A DNA stretch of 64,000 bases from Gentiana macrophylla (Eukaryota > Streptophyta > Magnoliopsida > Gentianales > Gentianaceae), in the NCBI GenBank assembly GCA_026214975.1, contig CM047806.1, positions 104,541,345-104,605,344 on the forward strand, given 5' to 3'. Numbering within the stretch: the first letter of the stretch is position 1; the number at the start of each line of letters is the position of its first letter. Both the position numbers and the translations under genes were made by a program. Under the pieces are notes generated by a model. It had not been told where the DNA came from and made no database searches. It saw only the letters and a list, made by a program, of their open reading frames with translations. This document shows positions 20,589 to 32,625 of this stretch, in pieces.

Positions 20589-22083
20589 GTGACCATTCAG
20601 GAGCAACCCCCTAGAGCCACCCAAACTAGGGCAACCTTAAGAGATGAACCAACCTCCGACTCTGAGACGGACGGCGATATTCCTTTAGTACGGATGCCTA
20701 GAGCTCAGAAAGGCGGAGCCTCGTCTAGGGCTGAGGACACCGTAGAAGCTACCCGTGAGGAGGAACCGGTTGTACCTAGGGCTTCCCAACCTAGGAAGAA
20801 AGCCAAAACCGTATTCTCCTATGCCCTTACCTCGTAGGTTCGTGAACCACAGAGCTCACGATGTGTATAAACAAAGACTATTTCTCGAGGACGATGTTGA
20901 TAGAAAGGGCCACTTTAGAGGCAAAGGTCGATCCGGGTTTCGTTAAGTTGCTTAAGGATCGGAAATGGGAAGCTTTGATGACGATTCCAACTACGCCGGT
21001 CAATAGTTCCTTGGTTCGGGAGTTTTATGCAAACTGTTCAGAAACCGACTTAGAAACGAAGGTAGTTGTGGTTCGAGGAGTCCAAGTTCCGTTTACACCG
21101 GAGGTGATCAATGCAAAGTATGGGTTGGCGGCTTTTGAGGGTAGAGATTATAAGGAGGAGATTTTACATAGGCAGAGTTTGGGGCAGGATCCTTTGGAGG
21201 AGTTGCGACTGAGAGTGTGCCCGGATGTGGCATGGACATTAAGGCCGGGAGGCGACCGGAAGGAGTTGGTTACCACGACCTGGACGGAGGACTGGAAGGT
21301 CCAGTGTCGATTTATTCAGAGTCGGTTGTTGCCTAAGAACAACTTGACGCACTTTTACATTGGTGACCTAGGCATGTTATATGCATTGACATTTGGCTTG
21401 AACGTGAATGTGGGGCAGGCGTTATATGATGAGGTGGCTATTAATCAGAAGATCTATACCCGATGCTTGATTATCCCTCACTTAATCCACAGTCTCTGTA
21501 TCGATGCCGGTGTACCTGAGTATGGAGCCGATCACAAACCGAAGAATCCGAGGCCGATACAGCGAGAAAAAGGTAAGCCGGGGTGATCGAGACGGAGACA
21601 CCTCGGGAGCCTGGTTCGTCTTTGGCACCACCTCCGGTTCCACCCTTGTCTAGTTTATCTCCTGCGGAGAGGGCTCGGTACAGCATGGCCAACAGCCTAC
21701 GAGATTGGATGACTGATATCCAGGAGACACAGAAGAACATGATGTACGTGCTAAAGTGCATTGTTGAGGGCAAGAAACCGAGGATATGCAGATTTTCAAG
21801 GAGAGTGATACGGAGTTCCTCTTTTCCGATGCGATCGAAAGGAGTTATTGCCGATGTGCTTGAGGCGGAGAAAGAGCCGATGATGAGGAGGTCGCGGAGG
21901 AGGGACTCCATGGGACTCTTACTACCAGGTTACGGCCCGCACCTTCATCGACGACGCGTCACGGCCATTGCTGTGCCTCCACTCGATCCCACCACCGCTG
22001 CCGATTCTCATTGTTCCTCGGTGATGATACCCCGGCACCGGGGCCGTCTTGATTTCATTTGTCTATTTTTCGATTTGCACTAG
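20589..22083 (+). pseudogene. Athila-A ORF3, putative plant transposon protein domain
   Basis: Three open pieces in different frames make one long post-integrase ORF. The N-terminal piece (20589-20837) is acidic/basic and ends in a nuclear-localisation-like PRKKAKT. The central piece (20861-21586, 241 codons) has LVREFYANC, VVVRGVQVPFTPEVINAKYGL and IYTRCLIIPHLIHSLC, which I associate with the putative plant transposon protein domain common in Athila-type elements. The C-terminal piece (21583-22083) starts Pro-rich and has a short helical stretch. The domain has no established biochemical role. The same domain occurs in Athila-B (45717-46848). Confidence 0.75.
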
Positions 22084-23520
22084 CTATGGTGGTTGTATAT
22101 TTCTGCTACTTTTTACTTCTTGGTTCATTGTAATTTTTGATGTTGCTACTATTTAATCTTTCAATGGATCATGTAAGCCATAAGGCACCCGTACTTTCAT
22201 TTCGACTTTGTTTCTACTTTTTGGTTGTATTGGATGCTTTTTCTCTTGTTGATTTTGCTATATCCTTTCATTTTGGTATAACTCCCCGTTTTCCCCGAGA
22301 TAGTTCCGTGTTTGTCAAGTCGTGCAGGTACGTTTTTGGCGGTTTTGTTGAGCTACATTGTAAGGTTGCGAGTTCTAAGTGTCACTATGTAGGCTCCGGC
22401 CTGACCGACGTTTGATATCAGCTAAGTCTTTTGTCTTTTCTTTCATTCTGCACAACATGAGGACATGTTGTCGTTTAAGTGTGGGGGAGGGGAATGGTCG
22501 ACTCTGTATCTATAATCATTTGTTCAATACGTATTGTTTCTATGAAAATGAGCTAAATTTTAACTTTTTCATAATTTTTCGACACTTTTGTTTTTGTTTT
22601 GTCCCGAGTAGGCAATTCCATTTAATGTCCGTTATTTTTATATAGTCATTTAAGCTATATATCACATGTTTGATAAGTTAGTTGTTTCACCTGAGATCGA
22701 TTTTTCACGAGCCATATAAATGATGAGCTATTCTATAGAGTTATTACCCCGTTTGGATTAGTGATTTTTGATTTTCTTATAAGTCATGTGCTTAGTGCTA
22801 CGTATATATCTTGAGATTTATGATAGTTTGTATTTAGTCCCGAGTATGATATACTGTGAATATCTAGAAGTTTGAATGTGATAAGTAAAACGTAGCTATT
22901 GTCAAAATGAAAAAGTTGAATTAATAGTGAATTAATCATGTGTGTCGAAAGCTAGTCGATGATTTGGGTGAGGTAGGGTGTACCACGTATGTCCTATACC
23001 ACCATGATGACTAAAAGCTCACGACAGTCAGAAGAAGCTGCCTTATGATTTGAGTAAGGTAGGGTGTTATCTCGAAATGTCCTATTCTGCTATGACAGGG
23101 CAATAGCTCATTCTGATGTGTGTTTAAAAGTGAAAAAGTTAAATCAACTAAAAGATTAGTATGAATGGATATAAGGCTAAGTTATCGTCTACCTTATCCC
23201 CAGTAGAAACTGACAGATATGTTGTAGGGATTATCCTCTGAGTATTTCAGAAAGGCCCTAGATTCATTCGATCATCTTTTTCGGGATATATCACGTTTGT
23301 AGGGTGCATCTTATGAGTGTCATTTATTACTAGTCTACGAGGGGGTATTAGCTAGTTTTGCTTTGAGTTTCTCGAGTTTGGATTTAGTGGAAGTTTTCTA
23401 TGGCTATGCACACACACAATGGTGAACTTCTGGTTTATTGGATATGTGTTATGTATGTTTAGATGTCCTGCTTTTTCGAGCCTAATTTTTGTTTTGTTTT
23501 GCTCGGGACGAGCAAAAGCT
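22084..23520 (+). other. Athila-A 3' non-coding region
   Basis: No gene. It contains a copy of the polypurine motif (TTAAGTGTGGGGGAGGGG near 22477-22494), 1 kb before the real polypurine tract. It also has a diverged direct repeat near 22960-23030 and 23045-23110 (GATTTGGGTGAGGTAGGGTG against GATTTGAGTAAGGTAGGGTG). Confidence 0.5.
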
Positions 23521-23535
23521 TAAGTGTGGGGGAGT
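23521..23535 (+). promoter_or_regulatory. Polypurine tract of Athila-A
   Basis: TAAGTGTGGGGGAGT directly precedes the 3' LTR, the expected plus-strand priming site. Confidence 0.75.
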
Positions 23536-25095
23536 TGTTAAGGGTGAATTTATACGATTTATAACGCTATATTCTATGATATTTTTCCCCGTATTTGTAC
23601 TAAATTGCATAAGAAACGTGTGTTTAATGAATATATTGAGTAAATGATATTTCAAAAGAGTTAATTGCAAAATAGGTTGATTTATGTGCTTTAATTATGT
23701 TTTTACGATTATTTGAGCGATATTACATTTTGTGGTGTTTTTATATGATGTAGACACATTTTTCAAGGCTCAAATGATGATCAAAAGAGATAAGAGTCGA
23801 AATATATGATGATTAAAAGAGATAATGAAGGCATTGACAAGATGAAAAGAGATAGAGATCAAGAAATCGAAATTCAGTCATATTGGGTGGCGTCGAGTCC
23901 CATCCGGTGGGACGGGCGTTCTTAAATCAAGCAGCGCCCAGGGATGGAAAGTTGATTCAGGAAGTTTTGACGCCGAGGTGGACGCCCAGGTGAACGGCGT
24001 CGATCATGACTCGGCCCGATTTGAAGTTCATATGAAGAATGGACGGGCGTTCAAGGATACAGACGGGCGTCCGGTAGCCGACTTGCTGAAACCGACTTTA
24101 AAATCTATATATAGTCGGCTGTTTCTCCACACAAAAGATACCATACACTCATTATTCAAAACCCTAAACCTAGGGGCGGCTTTAGGCTGCGTTTTTCTCC
24201 TTTTTATTCCAGTTTTTATGCACTTTAGATCTAGATTAAACTAGTTACTTTTTATGTACTATTTTCGCAAATTCGAAAGGTTGAGGATGTTTAGAGGCTA
24301 AAAACTTCAACAAACGAGTATTGTGAAGCCATCCAACGATTGTTGATTTCGTTTTCTTGGTTATCTTGTGAGTTTTTATTTAAAGGTTGTTTCTTATTCA
24401 TGTTTATTACGTTTAATTGCTTTTATATCGGAAGATCTGCATGTGTGATTGTTTATTGTTGATGGAAATCTTAATAAACCCTAGATCATCATGAATAAGA
24501 GTAGTAATTTGAATCTATCATAATGGAAGTTAATAGGTTTAATTGCTAGATTACAAACATAAAGTTTGCACCTTTGGTTAGGGAAGCGCGTTAATCTTGC
24601 ATTGGAAGATAATAGATTAATAGATGAACTTTCTAAGGAATTAGGGTTCATGTTTAGATAAGGTGAATCACAACCTAGATAAAAACCACAACATAATCGA
24701 GATAGGAAATCAATGCTCGTTGGATAGGTGGATCAATCCTCGTTTTTTCATTACACACTTGATTTAAATCCACAAAACTTGAATTCGTTTAGTTAGTTTA
24801 CTTTTATTTGCATCTTAGTTTAGTTTAGTATTGAATTGGTTCGCAGCCCGTATCCTTCCTAGCTTTGGATTATATCTCTCTGTCTAGTTTTATTTTCTAT
24901 TTTGTTCGATTTTTATTCTTTGTTTAGATTAGTTTAGTGACATAGTTTAGGTTAGACAAAAGCTAGAATCACAATCGTTTAGTTCCCCGTAAGATCGACC
25001 CGGTATCAACCTCTTTACTACGATCCTTATACTTGAGGGAAACCAGATTTATAAATATTTATTACTTGTTTGCTGTGCTAGATAAATCCGTGACA
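23536..25095 (+). repeat. 3' LTR of Athila-A
   Basis: 1560 bp, bounded TGTTAAGG...GTGACA and followed by the TSD CTCAC (25096-25100). It carries its own palindrome pair at 24041/24061. Confidence 0.93.
24041..24072 (+). promoter_or_regulatory. Palindrome pair in 3' LTR of Athila-A
   Basis: GGACGGGCGTTC at 24041 and AGACGGGCGTCC at 24061, again 20 bp apart, at the position equivalent to 11164/11184 in the 5' LTR. Confidence 0.6.
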
Positions 25096-25888
25096 CTCAC
25101 CATGCTTGCTCAAGCTACTATGCCTCTTAGATACTGGGGGCACAGTTTTCAAGCTGATGTGTCTGTCATTAACTGTCTTCCTACACCTGTTCTTAACCTT
25201 AAATCTCCCTATGAATGTTTGTTCCATAAAAAGCCTAACTACCATGTTTTCAATGTTTTTGGATGCACTGTTTATCCTTATCTCAGGCCCTTTCATACCA
25301 CCAAATTCCAATACCATACCCACAAATGTGTCATCCTAGGCCTCAGTCCCTTAAATAAAGGATATAAGTGTCTTGATCCCTCAGGCAGGATCTATATCTC
25401 TAATAATGTTAAATTTAATGAAATGCAGTTTCCCTTTGCTGAAGGGTTTACTTAGGGTCCTTCCACCCAACAGTTTCCTAATTCTGCTCTTGCTGTCACT
25501 TTCCTTCCTTTTGGTCTGACTCATTCAGAGGGGCATACTACAACATCAATGACTGAGCCAGACTTGAGATGCATCACTGAAACTGAAACTGAAAACAACA
25601 ATGATAACAATGGTAGTCATGCTGATGTTTCACCAGGTCATTCACACACTGACATAAGTCCTGAGACTGAGACTCACAGAATATTCACACAGTCTGTGTC
25701 ACCAGCCATCACAACATCAGCACATTCACACTCACATTCTCATGATCACCCTGAATCACCTTCCACAAATGAGTCTACAGAATCCAGTCATCACTCCTCC
25801 ACTCACAATAGCAGTCAAACTGCTCCTCCTACACAAATCACACATCATATGCAGACTAGGTCAAAGAGTGGCATCTTTAAGCCAAAAA
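25096..25888 (+). pseudogene. pol: Copia-1 pol, part 2: integrase C-terminal part and linker
   Basis: Resumes the copia-1 integrase frame directly after Athila-A. LAQATMPLRYWGHSF and the KSPYECLFHKKPNYHVFNVFGC region are typical of the copia integrase C-terminus, followed by HKCVILGLSPLNKGYKC. A TAG at 25453-25455 interrupts the frame. After it comes a Ser/Thr/His-rich linker ending HHMQTRSKSGIFKPK, the usual motif just before copia RT. Copia-2 is inserted right behind that motif. Confidence 0.87.
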
Positions 25889-25893
25889 CCTAT

Positions 25894-26204
25894 TGAAGAG
25901 AGTTTGAGAAAGTAATAATACTTGAGTAAACTTCAACTTGGTTTATTCATCATAAAAGAGTGAGTATAAATAGGTACAAGTAAGTGAGAAAGGTCTTAGT
26001 AGAGTATAAGCTAGGAGAGAGCAATTAATTACTAGAGTCGGCTAGTATTAATTGCTAGAGTTGTCTATTACCTAATAAGACAAAATAGAGTGACTTTATG
26101 ACTTTATGACATATTAATTGTTTATACTATACAATTAATATGTCTTACAATTAATATGTCTCACAATTAATATGTTACACTAAATGTAACGTAATATTTC
26201 TACA
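25894..26204 (-). repeat. 3' LTR of copia-2
   Basis: Begins TGAAGAGAG and ends TTTCTACA on the plus strand. The neighbouring CCCCTCAAA (26205-26213) is the polypurine tract TTTGAGGGG on the coding strand. Confidence 0.92.
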
Positions 26205-26399
26205 CCCCTCAAACCGGGTTGTATATGTTTATACACCTAAGTTTGCTACTCAATCTCTGCTTTGAACATAAGTGGCGAGAATGGCCTTGGTGAGAATATC
26301 GAGATTCAGTCTCATGAGGGAACATCTTTGGAGTTGAATAATCTTGGCATCAATCTTCTCCTTCGGAAGTGTCTGTCAATGTCCACATGTTTGGTTTTA

Positions 26400-29002
26400 T
26401 CATGATGGATGGATCCTCTCGCCATGCATAAGGTGAATTATTGTCACAAAGCAGAGTGTGATAGGTTGTTGAATAGTCTGCTTTGAAGTTCGAAGTAAGG
26501 ATCCTTTTATCCATAGAGCTTCACAAATACCCAAAACAAGTGCTCTGAGTTCACTTTCAAGATCGCTTCTAGAGATGAGAGGTTGTTTCTTGCTCCTCCA
26601 GGTGACAAGATTTCCCATACATAAAACGATGCTTTGTAGTAGACCTTTCATCGGTGTGACAACCGGCCCAATCGACAAGGTGTAAACCTTGATAGATCTC
26701 GGCACAGACTTGGAAAATGTAAGCCTTGGCCAGAGTGGACTTCTGGTACCTCAAGTATCCTGCTCACAAGATCCCAATGTTGCTCAAGAGGGCAATGCAT
26801 GAACCAAGCTAACTAAATCGACTCCATATGCAATATCAGGTCTTGTATGGGACGAGATAAATGAGTTTCCTACAAGTCTTTGATATCGATCCTTCCCGAC
26901 AAAGCAATGTCACCATGCAAAGCGAGGTATTACTGGGGTCTACTGGGATACAAAGACGGGTTTGCATCCCAAAGATACCGCTTTCTTCAAAAGAGTCCAA
27001 AGACATATTTCCTTTGAGAGATAGAGATACCACTGGTTGTTTCGGCTATTTCCATGCCAAGGAAGTACTTGAGATATCCTGGATCTTTAACTTGAAACAC
27101 TTTTGCCGAAGGGTCTTCAATTGTTGGATCTCAAAGCATGGTCATCACCAAGAAGGATGATATCATCCACATATACAATAAGAATGGATCTTTTTCTGTT
27201 TGGTTGTTTTGATAAACATGGTGTGATCTGAGTTGCATTGATGATATCCAGCAGCTTTAACCACAGTGGTAAGTTTGCCAAACCAGGCTCTAGGAGACTG
27301 TTTTAGGCCATATAGAGATTTTCTCAACTTGCAAACTTTCCCTTGAGTGTGAGTGTTGGCAAAACCAGGAGGTACATTCATATAGACTTCCTCAGTAAGG
27401 TCACCATTTAGGAACGCATTCTTGATATCCAGTTGGTGGAGAGGCCAGTCAAGTTGGACAGCAAGTGAGATCAGTACCCTGACAGTGTTTAGCTTTGCCA
27501 CAGGTGCAAAGGTCTCTTTGTAGTCAAGTCCATATGTTTGAGTGAATCCCCTTGCAACCAGTCTAGCTTTGTATTTGTCAATAGTACCATCAGCATTGTA
27601 CTTGATAGTGAACAGCCATTTACAGCTGACTGTCTTCTTTCCATTTGGGAGAGTGGTGAGGTCCCACGTATGGTTGTCAAGGAGAGCAGTCATTTCATTT
27701 TTGACAGCTGCCTTCCACTTATCATGTTGGAGAGCCTCTTGTATATTCTTAGGAATAGAGTGAGAGTCCAAGTCCTGTGTAAACATAGCAAAAGAAGGTG
27801 ACAAGTGATCATAAGACACATAAGTATGGATAGAGTGATTAGTGCATGATCTCTTTCCCTTCCAGATGACAATGGGCCTCGTCATCAATATCGAGTGGAA
27901 TGAACAGGTGCAGTAGGCTCGAGGAAGTTCTTTGAGGTTCAGGGGGTTGAGTGAGGTCTTTGGGGCTCGATGAGTGCCGAGGTTCGATGAGAGGTCTTTG
28001 GGGCTCAGTGAGTCGCGAGGTTGATGGTGATGAGTATCAGGTGTCTGCTGAGGAGTTGGTTGAGGGATTGGAGTGATCTCAATCTCAATAAGGTTGCCAT
28101 CTGGGATTTGTCTCAGTAGGTTTCTTTGTAGTAAGGGGTTTTTTCAAAGAATTTTACATCCATAGAATTGTAAAATCTTTTGTCGATGGGAGAATAACAC
28201 TTGTACCCTTTCTTGTCTTTGGCATAGCCAAGGAAGATGCACTTATGAGCTTTGGGATCAAGTTTGCTTCTATGTTGGGCGTGAATATAGACAAACACAA
28301 GACATCCAAAGATCTTTTGAGGCAAGTCAAACAAAGAGATGAGGGCAAAGATGAGTTGTCGGCAGGGGTTTGAATGGGAGTCTTGAATCCTAACACTCTT
28401 TGGGTAGCCTCATTGATCGTGTATGTGGCGATTAATATAGCTTCACCCACATATATTTAGGCACATGTGTGGTGAACATGACCGATCTGGCCATTTCAAG
28501 AAGTGCTGTTCTTCCTCTCAAGAACCCCATTTTTTGAGGTGTCTCTACACGACTCATCGATGTGAATAATCCCCTTATCATTCAGGAAGGTGCTGAGATT
28601 GGACTCATAGTATTCCAAGGCATTATCTGTTTTTAAGATTTTAATCTTAGTGTCAAATTGAGTGGATACCATGTTATAGAACTCTTGGAAGATGGTTCCA
28701 ACTTCAGATTTATCTTTCATCAGGAACAGCCATGTGATTCTGGTGTGGTCATCTATGAAAGTGACAAACCACCTCTTTCATGTTATACTTTTAACTCTTG
28801 AGGGTCCTCATACATCACTATGAATCAGAGTGAAAGGTGTGGAAGGTAAATAAGGTATTTTAGTATACACAGATTTAGTAAGTTTAGCAAACTGACAAAT
28901 ATCACATTGAAGGTCACCTGAGGTTACATCCTTTAAACAATTCAGAATTAAAGACTTTAAATAACCAAAACTTGGATGACCTAGCCTATAATGCCATAAC
29001 AT
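26400..29002 (-). pseudogene. pol: Copia-2 pol: pre-integrase, integrase, RT, RNase H
   Basis: On the minus strand from 29002 downward: LWHYRLGHPSFGYL (pre-integrase), CDICQFAKL, an integrase core fragment with KTDNALEY and [21 protein letters not shown], then a 241-codon RT piece (27888-27163) with CKWLFTIKYNADGTIDKYKA and LDIKNAFLNGDL. The YVDDIILLGDD motif lies just past a one-base frameshift near 27170. RNase H remains as fragments (DWAGCHTDERST; VTWRSKKQPLISRS). A protease was not recognised between 29030 and 29940. Several frame breaks make the element defective. Confidence 0.87.
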
Positions 29003-29943
29003 GATATTGTCTAAGGTTTGGTTGCGCAGTCTTTGAGGCGATTTCAGTCTTCAATCTTCTTCTGTCTTGGCGAGGTTGACCATAAATGATCCTGAGCAGG
29101 CTTTAGCTCTCCCAATCACTTTCGTGAAGAAAGATCCTGGAAAATACATTGATTGTCATTAAACAAGATTGTCCAATTTAGGTCTTTAGTGAGTCTCTTG
29201 TGATGATATCAGATTCTGATCTAATTTAGGAACAAATAGGACATCACGAAGGTATATCTTATCGATAGAAGTTTAACATTTCCAAACCCCTCGTGCACAT
29301 GAGATAGATCCATCGGCAATCTTAATATTGTGGGTTTGATGACGAGGGCCTAAACCGAGATATGAGACTCTTGTTACCGAGTCATATGGGATGAAGCCCT
29401 TAATCAACAATCCAAGTATCATTCTTGAGAGGTGAGTGGAATATACTGTTTTAGCATGAGTAGCTATGTCGTGATAGAACTACCTTTTTTTTTGTTGAGC
29501 AATGAAGGCTTTGAAAGCAGCAAACTGGGCATTCAACATGGTATCTTTATTCCCTTCTTCACTGACATGCCTGCCCTGACTCTCCCTGGTTGGTTTGGAG
29601 GGTTTAAAGGAATTAGGCTCTTACCATGTAGTTTAGCAATTGTCCTTGGTGTGATTTGTGCGTTTGCAAAGTGGTCACGCAGAACAACTTTCATGTCTTC
29701 TCAGTAGGGTTCCTGTAAGTATCAGTGACCTCAAGAGCTTCCCGATCACCAACATTCTTTGAGCTATCAGTAGGGTGATCGGCCAGGTTGCTTTGCAAAG
29801 ATTACTTTCCTCCTGCTTTCCTCATGTTTGACTTCAAAGAAAACAGATTTGAGGTCGGGAGAGGTTTAGTAGCAAGAACTCTCGCCTCTAACATCATCAA
29901 GGGATGAGTTCATTACGTGAGGAACTTGAATACCCTCTTCTTC
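29003..29943 (-). other. Copia-2 region between gag and pre-integrase, decayed
   Basis: Should encode the Gag C-terminus, zinc knuckle and protease, but on the minus strand I find only short interrupted frames and no convincing D-S/T-G site. Confidence 0.45.
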
Positions 29944-30476
29944 TCAATGATATTCTTGTATAAGGCAAACATCATCTACATCCTTCCATGGGTGAATTTC
30001 CAACATATCTAGGTTTTGCCATGCCTTAGATAGTTGGTTGAAGTATTGAGTTACAGATAGATCCCCTTGCCTGCAATTTTGGATTTGAGCTTCAAGGTCA
30101 TAGACCTCAGATGTATTGTCCTTTTTTGAGTACAGGTCTTTGGCACTGTCCCAGATTTCCTTTGCAGTATCATACATCATGAAGTTCTCACTGATCTCTT
30201 TTGTCATTGACCTCGTGAGGATGGTCATGACTTGGTTATTTTCTGTATCCCATGCTTCAAACTTGGGGTCAGTTGGCAGGGTTTGGAGCCGGATAAGTAT
30301 CCCATCTTGCTCTGGCCTGAGATATACATTTTCATAGATCTTGACCACAGCAGGTAGTTGTTGCCATCAAGTCTCGTGATTTGTAAAGAATGGTTTTCAG
30401 TGACCCGGTCTCTTTGAGGTAGGTGGGGCTCAAGCGAGGGTGAGAAGCTTGGATAATGAAGACATTCTTGATTCAA
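29944..30476 (-). pseudogene. gag: Copia-2 gag
   Basis: Two overlapping minus-strand frames. 30476-30225 has the copia Gag start region ITRLDGNNYLLWSRSMKMYI. 30348-29944 has the UBN2-type core (FMMYDTAKEIWDSAKDLYSK and LEAQIQNCRQGDLSVTQYFN). A frameshift near 30290 separates them, and the frame ends before any zinc knuckle. Confidence 0.85.
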
Positions 30477-30512
30477 CAGGTCTCGAGGATTTGCAATGAT
30501 TCAGGAGTTTAA

Positions 30513-30525
30513 GGCTCCGATACCA
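30513..30525 (-). promoter_or_regulatory. Primer-binding site of copia-2
   Basis: On the minus strand it reads TGGTATCGGAGCC, directly inside the right LTR. It matches the initiator Met tRNA primer site with one change. Confidence 0.82.
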
Positions 30526-30836
30526 TGAAGAGAGTTTGAGAAAGTAATAATACTTGAGTAAACTTCAACTTGGTTTATTCATCATAAAAGAGTGAGTATA
30601 AATAGGTACAAGTAAGTGAGAAAGGTCCTAGTAGAGTATAAGCTAGGAGAGAGCAATTAATTACTAGAGTCGGCTAGTATTAATTGCTAGAGTTGTCTAT
30701 TACCTAATAAGACAAAATAGAGTGACTTTATGACTTTATGACATATTAATTGTTTATACTATACAATTAATATGTCTTGCAATTAATATGTCTCACAATT
30801 AATATGTTACACTAAATGTAACGTAATATTTCTACA
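30526..30836 (-). repeat. 5' LTR of copia-2
   Basis: 311 bp, matching 25894-26204 with about two substitutions, followed by the CCTAT duplication. Confidence 0.92.
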
Positions 30837-32447
30837 CCTATAATGTCTCAGTGGCTAAATTTCATGCTTTCCCAACTGAACCAACTAGTGTATCAGATGC
30901 CTTGATGAGTGGTGATTGGAGACAGGCAATGACAGATGAGTATAAAGCCCTTGTCCTTAATAAGACATGGGATCTGGTAAAACCAAATTCTAGTTACACC
31001 ACAGTGGGGAGTAAATGGGTGTTCAAGTTGAAGCTGAAACCATATGGGAGCATACTTAAACATAAGGCAAGATTAGTGGCTAAAGGGTATGATCAGCACT
31101 ATGGGATTGATTTCACAGGAACCTTCAGTCCTGTAGCAAAATTGGCTACCATCAGGATTGTTCTTGCTATAGCTGTGTCCATGAATTGGCCCATCAATCA
31201 GATTGATATAAATAATGCATTCTTAAATGGTCCACTGCAAGAACCTGTGTATATGCTACAGCCAGAAGGATTTGAAGACTCAGTGAGGCCGTAATATGTA
31301 TGCAGATTAAACAAGGCCATTTATGGTCTAAAACAAGCTCCAAGGGCATGGTTTAATGCCTTGAAATCACAGCTGCTTTGTTGGGGCTTCATACAAACTA
31401 CCTGTGATACTTCCCTGTTTATGTTCAGAAAAGATAGTCAAATTCTGTTTGCACTAATCTATGTGGATGATATCTTGCTGACAAGTAACTCCCCATCGTT
31501 AATTCAAAAGTTCATCAAAGTCTTGGATACCAAGTTCTCCCTTAAAGATCTAGGACCTGTGTCACACTTCTTGGGTATGCAAGTATCTAGAAACAAAGCT
31601 GGATTGCACCTCACTCAGTCCTACTATGCATCACAACTCCTCAAGAAGTTGGGATTTGAACACATTAACTCTTGTCCTACCCCCATGGTGCCTGGAAAAC
31701 AGTTGCTGCCACAACAATGAGAACCTCTCAGCAATCCTACAATCTACAGAAGTGCAATAGAGGCATTACAGTATCCTATAGTCTACAGAAGTGCAATAGA
31801 GGCCAGATATATCTTTTGCAGTCAACACTTTAAGCCAATTCATGCAAGAACCCTACACATCTCACTGGCAAGCTTTGAAGAGACTTCTGAGGTATATACA
31901 TGGATCCTTGGATATGGGACTGAGGTTTAAACCTTCAGGATCCCTAGAAATACATGGATTCTCATATGCAAATTGGGCCGTTTGTCCAATTGACAGAAAG
32001 TCAACTGGTGGTTACAGTGTCTATTTTGGAGATTCCCTTGTCTCCTGGAGTTCTAAAAAGCAAACAGTGGTGTCAAGATCAAGTTGTGAATCAGAGTATA
32101 GGTCCCTAGTTAATTTGGCAGCAGAAGTCAAATGGATTACACAGCTCCTCAAAGAAATGCAGCTTCAACTCCCTCAGACACCAATTCTCTGGTGTGACAA
32201 TACAGGGGCAAATTCCCTAGCTCAAAACCCAGTCTACCATGCTAGAACCAAACACATAGAAGTTGATGTGCATTTTATCAGAAATATGGTGCTGAACAAA
32301 GAGATGACGGTGTCCTACATACCAACTGGAGATCAAGTTGCAGATAGCTTCACCAAAGCACTGCCAGTTAGCACTTTTGACATCTTTAGGCACAAACTCA
32401 ATGTGACTCATCCACATATTCGTTTGAGAGGGGCTGAAAAAGAATAG
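30837..32447 (+). pseudogene. pol: Copia-1 pol, part 3: RT and RNase H
   Basis: RT resumes after copia-2: GSKWVFKLKLKPYGSI, HKARLVAKGYDQ, IDINNAFLNGPL, then a TAA at 31292-31294, then the frame continues with LNKAIYGLKQAPRAWF, ALIYVDDILLTSN and HFLGMQVSRN. A TGA at 31718 and a 39-bp tandem duplication (TCTACAGAAGTGCAATAGAG at 31743 and 31782) break it before RNase H. RNase H (31842-32447) keeps SWSSKKQTVVSRSSCESEY and LWCDNTGA, but the usual SDADWAG motif reads SYANWAV, losing an expected catalytic Asp. Confidence 0.88.
32426..32434 (+). promoter_or_regulatory. Polypurine tract of copia-1
   Basis: GAGAGGGGC abuts the 3' LTR start at 32435. Confidence 0.65.
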
Positions 32448-32625
32448 AGATATATTGTGATTATATGTCACTGTGTTATTGGTTGATTAATGTAGTAATG
32501 ACACATATTAGATTCTGTCTTGAAGTAAGTGATATGGTTGTAACAACTTAGTTGATATAAGGTGGCTGGATGTAATCAAACATTATCTTGAATGAATAGA
32601 AAAACCTTTTCTTTAGATTTTATCT
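32435..32625 (+). repeat. 3' LTR of copia-1
   Basis: Matches 8164-8354. The sequence after it (AAAACCAAACTGAAAACCG) continues the lectin-array spacer. Confidence 0.92.

Larger units (their letters stand above)
10654..25095 (+). mobile_element. Athila-like Ty3/gypsy element, Athila-A (14.4 kb)
   Basis: LTRs of about 1.56 kb (10654-12220, 23536-25095) begin TGTTAAGGG, end CCGTGACA and are flanked by CTCAC. The order is LTR, primer site TGGCGCCGTTGCCGGGGA, long leader, gag, protease, RT, RNase H, integrase, long spacer, an extra ORF in the env-like position, polypurine tract, LTR. Large size, the primer site, FMDD in RT and the post-integrase ORF place it in the Athila/Tat group. Coding parts carry many small frameshifts. 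Non-coding parts contain repeated palindrome pairs. Confidence 0.93.
25894..30836 (-). mobile_element. Ty1/copia element copia-2, minus strand (4.94 kb)
   Basis: Two 311-bp LTRs (25894-26204, 30526-30836), TG...CA bounded, with a perfect CCTAT duplication (25889-25893, 30837-30841). The primer site is next to the right LTR on the minus strand, so transcription would run leftward. Gag, pre-integrase, integrase, RT and RNase H are recognisable in broken frames. The LTRs differ at about 2 of 311 positions, so the insertion is recent. It lies between integrase and RT of copia-1. Confidence 0.94.
8164..32625 (+). mobile_element. Ty1/copia LTR retrotransposon copia-1, split by two guests
   Basis: Two 191-bp LTRs (8164-8354, 32435-32625) bound a copia element in the order gag, protease, integrase, RT, RNase H. 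Athila-A interrupts integrase and copia-2 interrupts the stretch before RT. Without guests and their TSD copies the length is about 5.07 kb, normal for copia. The LTRs differ at about 2 positions, suggesting a recent insertion, yet the coding region has several lesions. The host is the spacer of the lectin array, since flanking sequence on both sides matches the spacer at 34690-34870. No 5-bp TSD is visible. Confidence 0.93.
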
